Positions 22,514 through 33,308 of a DNA stretch of 33,308 nt are shown here, in pieces; position 1 is the stretch's first letter, and every line of letters begins with the position of its first letter. The notes below the pieces were generated by a model that saw nothing but the letters and a program-made list of their open reading frames with translations, searched no databases and was not told the origin of the DNA. The position numbers and the translations under genes were made by a program. The DNA comes from Thiomicrospira microaerophila. Lineage in GTDB: Bacteria; Pseudomonadota; Gammaproteobacteria; Thiomicrospirales; Thiomicrospiraceae. The DNA lies in contig NZ_KN882197.1 of the NCBI RefSeq assembly GCF_000934765.1, positions 1 through 33,308 of the forward strand, written 5' to 3'.

Positions 22514-23899
22514 TTAAAAACACACGCGGTTTTTGCCCGTGCGTTTGGCTTCGTAGAGCTTTTTATCCGCATTTTCAACGGTATGCATATAATCAGGCGA
22601 ACCATTAAACGCCGCTGCACCAATAGAAACTGTGACCTTTATGCGCCGTTGATTTTCCAACTCAATCACCTCGTTTGCCACCAAATTACAAATTTGCTGC
22701 GCAAACTCCACTGCCTTATTAATCCCCAGCTCAGGCAAAGCCACCATTAACTCCTCGCCCCCGTAACGAAACGCATAATCAACCAACCTCAGTTTTGAGC
22801 GTATAAGATGCCCCACCACCTCCAACACCTTATCGCCTGCCGCATGACCATGCACATCATTAACCTGTTTAAAATCATCAATATCGATCATCAACACACT
22901 CAGCGGCAGTTTCGTGGTAATCGCCATCCTGACCTCACGCTGCATAATTGGCGACATAAAACGGCGTTCAATCAATTTCGTTAAGCTATCGCGCTGTTGA
23001 GAGATAAACACCGACTCATCCACTATAATGCTCAACAAATAAACCAGCTCTTTAATCCGTTCATCAATCTGCTCAAGCAACACCTCAGTATGGCTAGCCG
23101 TCAACAACTCGGTCGATAGGCTATCAATTGAAGCCGTGAGCTTAGAAATTTGCGCCACCTGCGCTTTATTCGCCACCATCATCGCCAGCTTATGCCCCAC
23201 CCACAAACCAAATTCCGAGCTAAAGATGGATTGTTGAGGTTTGGCCTTAAACACCACCGCCCGCACCAAACGGTTATACCAGCCCAGCAAATCCGACTTA
23301 ATCCGCTCGACCTCTAGCGCGATATCCTTACCCGACAACTGACTAATATACTCTTGGGTGACGCGCTCATTAATAGAATGCTTAGTCACATAGCTTTCAT
23401 CCATAACGGTTAAACACGCCATAAATAACTTATCAATCACCTCAATCAGCGCCAACTTATCCTGTATATCGACGTCTGTCATCAACACACCTCGATAAAA
23501 ATGGCGCTTCAAAATCATCATGCCAAAATGCACAAACGACAAAGGCACATCAATCCGCGCATGAATTTCACCAATCTTTACCTGATAAGCGATAAACGTA
23601 TCCACCTCTTCCGGTTTATTTTTGGACGACAGCGTCAGCCTGAGCCAATCACCCAGCGTATCCTTCAAGCGATTAGCGACCTGATCCTGAGAAAGAAAAA
23701 AATGAACCGCTTCATTAAGCATCAAATGGTCATAAAAGTCCGCTACGGCGCTAGGCACCAACTCAAACAACATTGACTGAAATTGATCCAATACCCGATT
23801 GTTTTCCTCAATATATAAGTCTGCCAAATAAATCGACACTAAATCATCAGATTTAGCCGTTAATCTATCCAATTGTTGATCCATCTTCTGTGTTTTCAT
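22514..23899 (-). CDS. Globin-coupled diguanylate cyclase (haem-based gas sensor)
   Basis: 461 residues. The N-terminal sensor globin (about 20-190) has the proximal haem ligand pattern KIGEIHARIDVPLSFV (His113) and a B-helix Tyr56 (FYDHLM), as in HemAT/DosC-type globins. The middle domain (about 195-295) contains SSEFGLWVGHK, like the linker of DosC relatives. The GGDEF domain (about 312-461) has active-site GGEEL (380-384; Leu replaces Phe) and a product-inhibition site RLVD (371-374). It is expected to make c-di-GMP in response to oxygen or another haem ligand in the cytoplasm. Single-gene unit, flanked by repeats. The GGEEL variant leaves activity slightly uncertain. Start ATG at 23899 has AGAGAG about 10 nt upstream. 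Confidence 0.88.
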   Translation of the reverse strand: MKTQKMDQQLDRLTAKSDDLVSIYLADLYIEENNRVLDQFQSMLFELVPSAVADFYDHLMLNEAVHFFLSQDQVANRLKDTLGDWLRLTLSSKNKPEEVDTFIAYQVKIGEIHARIDVPLSFVHFGMMILKRHFYRGVLMTDVDIQDKLALIEVIDKLFMACLTVMDESYVTKHSINERVTQEYISQLSGKDIALEVERIKSDLLGWYNRLVRAVVFKAKPQQSIFSSEFGLWVGHKLAMMVANKAQVAQISKLTASIDSLSTELLTASHTEVLLEQIDERIKELVYLLSIIVDESVFISQQRDSLTKLIERRFMSPIMQREVRMAITTKLPLSVLMIDIDDFKQVNDVHGHAAGDKVLEVVGHLIRSKLRLVDYAFRYGGEELMVALPELGINKAVEFAQQICNLVANEVIELENQRRIKVTVSIGAAAFNGSPDYMHTVENADKKLYEAKRTGKNRVCF

Positions 23900-23968
23900 A
23901 CATTATTTACTCTCTTAACCTGTTATCTAATCACTAAATACGCTACCTACATACGTGCGCGTCACTCT

Positions 23969-23994
23969 CAAAAGATCCCGGCCTTCGCCGGGAT
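23969..23994 (-). terminator. Family B half-repeat, possible terminator of the Cache kinase gene
   Basis: Stem ATCCCGGC/GCCGGGAT (23975-23982/23987-23994), then CTTTTG on the minus strand. It starts 11 bp after the stop of the kinase at 24005, the tightest stop-to-hairpin spacing in the window. Confidence 0.45.
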
Positions 23995-24004
23995 GACCGT
24001 TTTT

Positions 24005-26596
<2,592 letters not shown>

Positions 26597-26675
26597 TTTG
26601 TATCCTGTTATTTTTTATTTTATTGATCATTAAATTTAACCTCGTTACAACGCTGTGCGCGGCCTCAAATCAATC

Positions 26676-26884
26676 GTCATTGCGAGGCCGTAGGCCGTGG
26701 CAATCTGTTGCCGACTGTGCGCGCCCCTCAAGAGATTGCCGCGTCGCTGCGCTCCTCGCAATGACGGGTTGTTTTTACATTGCGAGGCCAACAAATCACT
26801 CGTCATTGCGAGGCCGGAGGCCGTGGCAATCTCTTACAGACTTTGCACACTCTCAAGAGATTGCCGCGCTTCGCTCGCAATGAC
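26676..26884. repeat. Two family A repeats
   Basis: Copies at 26676-26765 (90 bp) and 26802-26884 (83 bp, shorter right arm CCGCGCTTCGCTCGCAATGA). The second is preceded by a partial 26-bp leader. Same orientation as the others. They fill most of the gene-free stretch 26597-26911; nothing else is seen there. Confidence 0.85.
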
Positions 26885-26911
26885 GGGGTGTTTTTACGGA
26901 CTGTTTCTGTG

Positions 26912-29900
26912 TCAGGATAGTTCATTCAGTAGCGCGTTCAGCTTATCTTGTGCGGTTTCGAAATCAAAGTCATCTAAGGCGCTTACCAAGGCTTGCCATG
27001 TCGGTTGAAGCGCGGCTGGTATGGCGTTTTGCAATTGATCTAGCTCTTGGTCGTCGATATACTCACTGGCTTCGATGCGAGGTTTAAGGCTTTCAAGACG
27101 CTGATAAATGCCACTGTCTCGCTTGGCACTTTCAACCGAACCCGCTGTAACGACTGGCTCATCCTGCTCGCCCAAATAAGCGGCAATCTCAACTTGGGTT
27201 TGACTTAACGCATTGCGCAAGGTTTCAATTTGTTGCGCACTTGGGCATTGTTGATCCTTGAGTAATAAATCAATTTGCAAACTAATCTCAAACACCCCTT
27301 GCGCCGCTAAATTACCCGCCACGCCTTTGAGTGCGTGATTGAGTTTTTGCGCCTCATCAAACGCCGCCTCATCGCTATCGTTTTCGAGCAGCTGAACCCA
27401 ATCCACCACTTTAGAAAAATCACTATCAATTTGCTCAGAAAACTTTTTCAACAGTTTTCTTAAAAGGGCTTCGTTGCCTGCTAATTGAGTAAGGCCCGCT
27501 TGAATGTCTAACATGATTGTTTGCTCCTGTTTAGGGGGTAGGGAAATTTTTTCCAATTTTTTTGCTAGCTCGACCAACTCAGCTAACTCCGCTGACTCAC
27601 TCGAAGATAACGCCGGGATCGCTTGTATTGCTTTAAAATAATGACTTAACACCCGCTGCAAGTCTTGCGAGTTAAGCGGTTTGCTTAGATGCTCATTCAT
27701 ACCAACCGCCAAGGCTTTATCGCGGTCTTCGATCATCGCGGCGGCGGTCAAGGCAACAATCGGCACATTAGGACTAAATGCACGGATTGCACGAGTAGCT
27801 TGATATCCATCCATCACCGGCATTTGAATATCCATTAATATCAAATCAAATGCTTGCTCGCCTGCCTTGTCCACCGCGACCTGACCGTTTTCAGCCAGCG
27901 TGACCTCTAAACCACACTGTCTAAGTTGCTCACCCGCGACTTCTTGGTTGATTTCATTGTCCTCAACCAATAACACTCGTCCGCTAAATTGCTGTTGGGT
28001 GTGTGAGTGAGGTAAGGCTTTAACCTGATTTTGTTGTTGCTGATTGCACTCTATTAATGGCAAGCAAAAGCGAAAGGTTGAGCCCTCGCCCAGCACGCTC
28101 TCAATATGAATATCATCACCGCCCATTAACCTTACCAATCGCTCGCTAATTACCAAGCCTAAACCTGTGCCACCGTGCTTGCGGGTGATACTGGTGTCGG
28201 CTTGGGTAAAGGCGTTAAACAACCGCGCTTGTTGCTCAGTGCTCATACCGATACCACTATCTTTGATTGCCAACTCAAAGCGATCTTGCTTTCGAGTGAG
28301 CCGCAAACTCACCTCACCCTTCTCGGTAAACTTAATCGCATTGCCCATCAAATTGGTCAGCACCTGACGCAGCCGCAGTTCATCGGCATACAGACATAAA
28401 CCGGCCAAGTCTCCCGCCTGCATGCTTAACTTCAACCCCTTCTGCTCTGCCGTACTCGCAAACAGACTATACAAATTATCTACTAGCGTATCGAGATAAA
28501 ACGGCTGGGGGTCTAGCTCCATTTTGCCTGCTTCGATTTTCGAAAAGTCGAGAATGTCATTGATAATCCCCAACAACAAACGCCCGGAATAATGCACCTT
28601 GCTGAGTTGGTCGCGCATTTTTTCCGGGTCGGATTGTTTCATCCCCAACTCACTGAGTCCTAAAACCCCGTTCATTGGCGTACGAATTTCATGGCTCATA
28701 TTCGCCAGAAACTCGGATTTAGCGCGGTTAGCGGCTTCCGCGCGGTCACGGCTGGCTTCCACTTCGGCTTGCAGCGCTTGTTGCTGTTGCTGAAGCCGTC
28801 TGGCATAAATCAAGCTACTAAAGTTTTGGCTAAACACAATCAGCTCTTGCGCTAACTGCTCGGAATAACCCTCTGGCGCATTGGCAATCCCAAAAAAGCC
28901 GACCATTTCATCGGCATACAACACTGGGATGCCCATAAAGGCGTTTAAAGGCGGGTGACCAGCAGGTAAACCGCCAGCGCGCGTGTCATTGACGGGATCA
29001 TTCGAAATCAAGGTTTGTTGGTTTAATAACGCATAACCAAACAAATTATTTAAATTGCGAAACTCCATGCCGCGCCCCGCGACCTCGTCATATAGAGCAC
29101 GGGTTTCGTCATTCCACGCGATATTGGTCATCGCAAAGGTTTTTAAATAAGGCGCACCCTGCTCATCATGCAATACCTCGCCGATAAACCCATATTCACT
29201 TTGGGTAAAACTTAAAATTTCACTCAATAACACATCCGAGGTCAAACTAATATCCTGCGACACCATAAAGGTTTGGTTCGCTTCCCACACGGCTTGTAAC
29301 AGCTTGTTTTGCCGCTCGGTTTTGAGTTGCAACTCTTTTTGCGTGCTAATGTCTGCACAAAAACCATGCCAATAAATGGTGCCATCTTCGCGTTGTGTTG
29401 GGCTGGACTGACCCCGCAGCCAGCGCGTTAAACCGCTAGGCAGGTTAACCCGAAACTCCTCGGCCCAGGATTCCAGCGTTTGTGCCGAATGCTGAATCGA
29501 TTGATTAAGCTTGTGCTGGTCATCCGGTTGAATACGGGCAAACAGTTCTGTCGCATCCTGCGCGACCTCGTCAGGCATTAAGTCAAATAAATCAACAATC
29601 CCTTCGCTGGCATAGGGAAATGCCATCCTTCCATCGGGGCTTAAACTAAACTCAAAAATCATCCCCGGAATATTGGTCGCTAACTGTTGCAAACGTTGAT
29701 GGGTTTGTTGGGTCTCGGTTTGGTCAATCATATACCCGAGGATTTCTTCGACCTCGCCTTGCGCGTTATAAAGGGGGCGGGTGTAATCATAAAACCAATG
29801 CGCCTGCCCCTGATTGTCGATCAGGCGATAGGTTTGCTCCCAGAAAGGTCGTTTTTCGGCTAGGTACGCTGTAACTTCAGCGCCCACTTGGTTTAAATCG

Positions 29901-30871
29901 TCTGGATGTACCATCGAGGAAAATGCAAACCCCTCGGCCATTAGATCGTCAGGCGTATAGCCCAATACCTGCTGCACATTCGGCGACACAAATGCAATCG
30001 GCCAGCCCGCTTGCGGCAACCACTTAAACACCACCACCGGCCCACCGGCAAACAAATCCCGCTCGGTACGCAGCCGCTCCGCTTCATTGGATAAACGCTG
30101 TGCCCAATCTTGATACACCAAACTCACCAAGTCTTTTTGATGTAACAAACCAAGCGTTTTGTTAGTTTGCTTGTCGATCACCACCAAGCGCTTAATACGC
30201 TGCAAGCGCGTGGTTTCAAGCGCCTGAGCAAGCGTTAGGCTGGCATCAAAAGTAATTAACGGTGAGGACATCAACTGCTCGGCGCTCACCGCCATATCGC
30301 CACCCTGTTCAAACCAGTTAATCACATCCGTTTGAGTCACCAAACCTACAGGTTGTTCGCCATCAAAAACCAAAGCGGCGGTTTGGTGGTTGATGCTGAG
30401 CGCATGAAACACCGCTTTGACCTTGCTGTCTCGCGCTACCCTAACGAACTGCGTGCTTTGCAATATCTCCGACAAGGTTTTAGTGTTGGCCAGGTTGTGC
30501 GGATCAAGACAAGACGCTAAGTCAGTTGCGCTGACAATGCCACACAATTGACTATTGGCATCCAACAAACACAAATAACCATCGGGATGACGACGAATCA
30601 CCTCTAGCCCATCGAGTATGGTTTCGTTGGGTGATAAGGTGGGCACCTGATTCAAGGATACTTGAGATAATGGCAGATTAAAATCAACCTCCTGCAATCG
30701 AAATTGTATCAGCTCTCGGGTGGTTAAAATCCTTAGCCCTAACGCTCCGGTGACGATCACATCACGCAATTTGCGCTTGGCCATTAAATGCACCGCCTCG
30801 TTAATCGATTGACTATCGGCAATCGTAATCACATTCGGTGTGGCAATCTCGCCTAGCTTGGGTAAATACAT
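26912..30871 (-). CDS. CBS-PAS-PAS-GAF hybrid histidine kinase with REC and HPt
   Basis: 1319 residues, cytoplasmic. Four CBS motifs (about 5-60, 66-122, 130-188, 196-253) make two Bateman modules, which in other proteins bind adenine nucleotides. PAS about 270-388 and 395-512; GAF about 525-690; HisKA with His727 ([11 protein letters not shown]); HATPase with NLMGNAIKFT and [13 protein letters not shown] about 964-1080 with Asp1014; HPt about 1120-1230 with His1179 (LNHALKGVAGN); a final helical stretch 1255-1319. Only one Cys remains where three paralogues have four. Its start is 18 bp after the PAS-GGDEF gene, so it is the third gene of that operon. Start supported weakly (GTGAG about 8 nt upstream). 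It could integrate energy status with PAS/GAF cues and act as an HPt donor (inference). Confidence 0.92.
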   Translation of the reverse strand: MYLPKLGEIATPNVITIADSQSINEAVHLMAKRKLRDVIVTGALGLRILTTRELIQFRLQEVDFNLPLSQVSLNQVPTLSPNETILDGLEVIRRHPDGYLCLLDANSQLCGIVSATDLASCLDPHNLANTKTLSEILQSTQFVRVARDSKVKAVFHALSINHQTAALVFDGEQPVGLVTQTDVINWFEQGGDMAVSAEQLMSSPLITFDASLTLAQALETTRLQRIKRLVVIDKQTNKTLGLLHQKDLVSLVYQDWAQRLSNEAERLRTERDLFAGGPVVVFKWLPQAGWPIAFVSPNVQQVLGYTPDDLMAEGFAFSSMVHPDDLNQVGAEVTAYLAEKRPFWEQTYRLIDNQGQAHWFYDYTRPLYNAQGEVEEILGYMIDQTETQQTHQRLQQLATNIPGMIFEFSLSPDGRMAFPYASEGIVDLFDLMPDEVAQDATELFARIQPDDQHKLNQSIQHSAQTLESWAEEFRVNLPSGLTRWLRGQSSPTQREDGTIYWHGFCADISTQKELQLKTERQNKLLQAVWEANQTFMVSQDISLTSDVLLSEILSFTQSEYGFIGEVLHDEQGAPYLKTFAMTNIAWNDETRALYDEVAGRGMEFRNLNNLFGYALLNQQTLISNDPVNDTRAGGLPAGHPPLNAFMGIPVLYADEMVGFFGIANAPEGYSEQLAQELIVFSQNFSSLIYARRLQQQQQALQAEVEASRDRAEAANRAKSEFLANMSHEIRTPMNGVLGLSELGMKQSDPEKMRDQLSKVHYSGRLLLGIINDILDFSKIEAGKMELDPQPFYLDTLVDNLYSLFASTAEQKGLKLSMQAGDLAGLCLYADELRLRQVLTNLMGNAIKFTEKGEVSLRLTRKQDRFELAIKDSGIGMSTEQQARLFNAFTQADTSITRKHGGTGLGLVISERLVRLMGGDDIHIESVLGEGSTFRFCLPLIECNQQQQNQVKALPHSHTQQQFSGRVLLVEDNEINQEVAGEQLRQCGLEVTLAENGQVAVDKAGEQAFDLILMDIQMPVMDGYQATRAIRAFSPNVPIVALTAAAMIEDRDKALAVGMNEHLSKPLNSQDLQRVLSHYFKAIQAIPALSSSESAELAELVELAKKLEKISLPPKQEQTIMLDIQAGLTQLAGNEALLRKLLKKFSEQIDSDFSKVVDWVQLLENDSDEAAFDEAQKLNHALKGVAGNLAAQGVFEISLQIDLLLKDQQCPSAQQIETLRNALSQTQVEIAAYLGEQDEPVVTAGSVESAKRDSGIYQRLESLKPRIEASEYIDDQELDQLQNAIPAALQPTWQALVSALDDFDFETAQDKLNALLNELS

Positions 30872-30889
30872 AGTTATCTCACTTAGTTT

Positions 30890-32239
30890 TTATTTTTTCT
30901 TTGCTTGGGCGCTATCCCAAAAACAAATTTGCGATTTTCCAGCTTTTTTAGCCTGATACATCAGCGCATCCGCGGTATGCAGTAAATCACTTTCATCTAA
31001 ACCGGCTTGCGGGTAAATCACGACCCCGCAGCTAACAGAAATTCGCACCTCAGCCCGCTCAGACTCCAGCTTAATCGGGCGCTCTATATGTTCAATTACC
31101 CGCGCCAATAAGGCTTCTACGGCTTGTTGGTTTTCAATATCGACCATTAACAGCACAAATTCATCGCCGCCCAGTCGCGCTAAACTATCCGATTGGCGCA
31201 CATCCGCCTTTAAACGCCGCGCCACCTCAATCAACACTTCGTCCCCGGCTTGGTGTCCATAGGTATCATTAACGGGTTTAAAGTTATCCAAATCCAAAAA
31301 ACACAATGCCAGGTGCTGTTGATTGCGTGTTATTTGTGCTAACCCCTGCTTAATCCTGTCGGATAACAACCGCCGATTAGGCAACCCGGTTAATGCATCG
31401 TAATGCGCGAGACGAATTAACTCGGCCTCGCCTTCTTTCACCGTGCTGATATCTGAAAACACACCGATATAGTATTTAGGTTGGTTTTGGTCATTGCGAA
31501 TCAATGAAATAGATAGCATCTCGGCATAGACCTCGCCTTCTTTACGGCGATTCCAAACCTCACCGCGCCAAAAATCAGCTTGATGTAACTTTTCCCACAT
31601 TGTTTGATAAAAGCCCTGTTGGTGACGGTTTGACGATAAGAACCCTGGGTTTTTACCCACCGCCTCCGCGGCGCTATAGCCAGTGATTTCAACAAATGCC
31701 CGGTTAACGCGAATAATCTGATTTTCGGCATTGGTGATCATGATGCCGGCATAGCTGTTTTCAAACACACTCGCCAGCAGCCTCAATTCGTCTTCGATCT
31801 TGTATCTGTCTAAAATTTGAATCAGCTCATTCGTAAACGCCTCTAGCATTTGGATTTCATCAGGCAAAAATTCATACGTTATTTCCTCATTCTGCTCGCG
31901 ATAACCAATCATCACAAAGCCTTCTAATTGATCACGAACAATCAAGCTGGTGGTTAAGTTTTGCTTTAACAAGCTAGAAGAAGAACCGCTAAAAAAGTCT
32001 TTGCCCTTGTAGTTAATCTGCGCGCTCAGTAAATCTGGTAATAAAAAAGCCGGTGGTAACAGCATCACAGCCTGTTGCAAAAAGGCTTCTCGCTTTAGGC
32101 TGGTATTTTGTGCTAATTCCAATAAACCATATAAACACTCCAGCTCTTTTAAACGTTCTGCCAGCTCAAATGCCGTTTGCTCGAAATTTTTATTCGGGTC
32201 TTTCGCCTTTTTGTCTAACGCGCGTGTCGGTGTTGTCAT
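30890..32239 (-). CDS. PAS-GGDEF diguanylate cyclase
   Basis: 449 residues; ATG at 32239 with GAGGA 5 nt upstream. No TM. Residues about 20-145 form a GAF-like or otherwise unassigned N-terminal domain (LKELECLYGLLELAQ, then DEIQMLEAFTNELIQIL). PAS about 152-268 (NRAFVEITGYSAAEAVGKNP). GGDEF about 275-440 with intact GGDEF (357-361), FLDLDNFKPVND, and product-inhibition site RQSD (348-351). Expected to be an active, feedback-inhibited cyclase in the cytoplasm. Middle gene of an operon: 9 bp after the Aer-type PAS-GGDEF gene and 18 bp before the CBS kinase. Confidence 0.92.
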   Translation of the reverse strand: MTTPTRALDKKAKDPNKNFEQTAFELAERLKELECLYGLLELAQNTSLKREAFLQQAVMLLPPAFLLPDLLSAQINYKGKDFFSGSSSSLLKQNLTTSLIVRDQLEGFVMIGYREQNEEITYEFLPDEIQMLEAFTNELIQILDRYKIEDELRLLASVFENSYAGIMITNAENQIIRVNRAFVEITGYSAAEAVGKNPGFLSSNRHQQGFYQTMWEKLHQADFWRGEVWNRRKEGEVYAEMLSISLIRNDQNQPKYYIGVFSDISTVKEGEAELIRLAHYDALTGLPNRRLLSDRIKQGLAQITRNQQHLALCFLDLDNFKPVNDTYGHQAGDEVLIEVARRLKADVRQSDSLARLGGDEFVLLMVDIENQQAVEALLARVIEHIERPIKLESERAEVRISVSCGVVIYPQAGLDESDLLHTADALMYQAKKAGKSQICFWDSAQAKKK

Positions 32240-32248
32240 AAACGTCCT

Positions 32249-33157
32249 CTAAAATAATTCAATATCATCAGCCGCCGATTCCACCACTTCGATTTGGTTG
32301 CGGCCTTTTTGTTTGGCGCGATAGAGTGCTTCATCGGCATATTTATAGATTTCATCGGTGGCATATTGCACTGCCGGGTCCAGCTCCATTAGACCCATCG
32401 ACAAGGTAACGCAGTCATAGGGTGGATTGGCTGAATGCTTAATCTGCTTGTCTTGCAAATGTTGACGCGAGGCATCAGCTCTACGCTTTAATTCGTTTGC
32501 ATTTTTTTCGGTATAAATCACACAAAATTCTTCACCACCCAAGCGAAAAACCCGGTCATTAGGCTGGTTAAATGAGGCGGTTAAGCTGTCACTTATTTCA
32601 CGCAACACATCATCACCCGCTTGGTGACCATAGGTATCGTTATACTTTTTAAAGTTATCCGCATCAATCATTAAATAGCCAATCCAGCAACCATTGGCAT
32701 GGTTTTTATTAATATAACCGGCCAGTATTTGATTGTAATAACGGCGATTATAAAGCTGTGTCAGCTCATCGGTATGCATCATCTGCTCGACTTTTTTGTG
32801 ATCCGTAATGTCATGGCGCACGGCGGTGTAGCCAGTCATGATGCCCAGCGGATCAAAATTGGGGCTAATAAAAACTTTTACCCAATAAAACCCACCGTCT
32901 TTTTTACGATTTTTCACCTCACCTGACCAGGGTTTGCCTTGCTTAATCGTTTGCCATAAATCATCATATAGCTCACTTGGCATATCAGGATGACGCACGA
33001 TATTATGATTCTTGCCAATCAGCTCTAACTCGGTATAGCCACTTATTTCACAAAATGCTTTGCTTACCGAGGTAATCACACCCTTCAAGTCAGTGGTGGA
33101 GGTAATCACATGCTCATCCACCATCGTGATGTAATTCATAAACTCTTTAACTGACAT
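32249..33157 (-). CDS. Aer-like PAS-GGDEF diguanylate cyclase
   Basis: 302 residues, soluble. The PAS (about 10-120) has the block NIVRHPDMPSELYDDLWQTI then GKPWSGEVKNRKKDGGFYWV, strongly like the PAS of the aerotaxis receptor Aer, which holds FAD. So it may sense redox state or electron-transport status (family-based). GGDEF about 125-292 has GGEEF (207-211), LMIDADNFKKYND and GHQAGDD, all fit for catalysis. The product-inhibition site is lost (QPND instead of RxxD), so output may escape feedback at the I-site. First gene of the operon reading leftwards; start ATG at 33157 with AGGA 11 nt upstream. Confidence 0.92.
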   Translation of the reverse strand: MSVKEFMNYITMVDEHVITSTTDLKGVITSVSKAFCEISGYTELELIGKNHNIVRHPDMPSELYDDLWQTIKQGKPWSGEVKNRKKDGGFYWVKVFISPNFDPLGIMTGYTAVRHDITDHKKVEQMMHTDELTQLYNRRYYNQILAGYINKNHANGCWIGYLMIDADNFKKYNDTYGHQAGDDVLREISDSLTASFNQPNDRVFRLGGEEFCVIYTEKNANELKRRADASRQHLQDKQIKHSANPPYDCVTLSMGLMELDPAVQYATDEIYKYADEALYRAKQKGRNQIEVVESAADDIELF

Positions 33158-33224
33158 ACCTTGTTATTTCCTTTGTCATCATCATTTTTTAATATAAATA
33201 CGTTTTGCGAGCCCCACCCCCCTC

Positions 33225-33308
33225 GTCATTGCGAGCGAAGCGAAGCAATCTCCCAAACCAGTGCACGCCCTCAAGAGATTGCCGCGTCGCTGCGCTCCTC
33301 GCAATGAC
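33225..33308. repeat. Family A repeat at the right window edge
   Basis: 84 bp from GTCATTGCGAGCGAAGCG to CCTCGCAATGAC, same orientation as the others; it may continue beyond the window. It lies upstream of the PAS-GGDEF operon. Confidence 0.8.

Overview
The window is a dense sensory-signalling island. Apart from an insertion-sequence fragment at the left edge, every gene I can support lies on the minus strand. Of 15 full-length protein genes, 11 are cyclic-di-GMP enzymes or hybrid histidine kinases (one protein is both). The protein families, a base composition near 50% G+C and interspersed palindromic repeats fit a free-living gammaproteobacterium. A sulfur-oxidising relative of Thiomicrospira is a guess from the style of the kinases, not something the sequence proves. 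No rRNA, tRNA, CRISPR array or replication origin was seen.

Layout, left to right. 1-366: end of an IS5-family insertion sequence (+). 398-545: REP-like hairpins and half of a MITE-like repeat. 567-3875: a two-gene unit of exported rhodanese and membrane PAS-GGDEF-EAL protein, flanked by inverted 52-bp copies of that repeat. 4297-5889: an AAA ATPase fused to a PD-(D/E)XK nuclease-like domain. 5975-14669: a tight three-gene operon, read right to left: PhnD-like-sensor hybrid kinase with a REC-GGDEF output; Cache hybrid kinase with HPt; PhnD-like-sensor PAS-GGDEF-EAL with a degenerate cyclase domain. 15079-26596: three hybrid kinases sharing almost the same kinase-receiver-tail chassis but with different inputs (three PAS; two PAS; Cache-HAMP). 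They are separated by an orphan RelB/DinJ antitoxin with a toxin remnant, a STAND/AAA-like ATPase, and a globin-coupled diguanylate cyclase. 26912-33157: an operon of two PAS-GGDEF cyclases followed by a 1319-residue CBS-PAS-PAS-GAF hybrid kinase with HPt.

How they may work together (inference). Membrane, haem, flavin-type PAS, CBS and ligand-binding inputs converge on c-di-GMP synthesis (GGEEF, GGDEF or GGEEL active sites) and breakdown (two EAL proteins with degenerate GGDEF). Only two kinases carry HPt domains, so these may serve as shared phosphotransfer hubs.

Intergenic spaces are filled with three families of palindromic repeats. Copies of one family sit inside the coding sequence of three kinase paralogues, in frame, with the family's usual TGA in that frame replaced by CAA. 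I regard this, the matched-sensor operon, and a four-cysteine cluster in three of the kinases as the observations most worth following.
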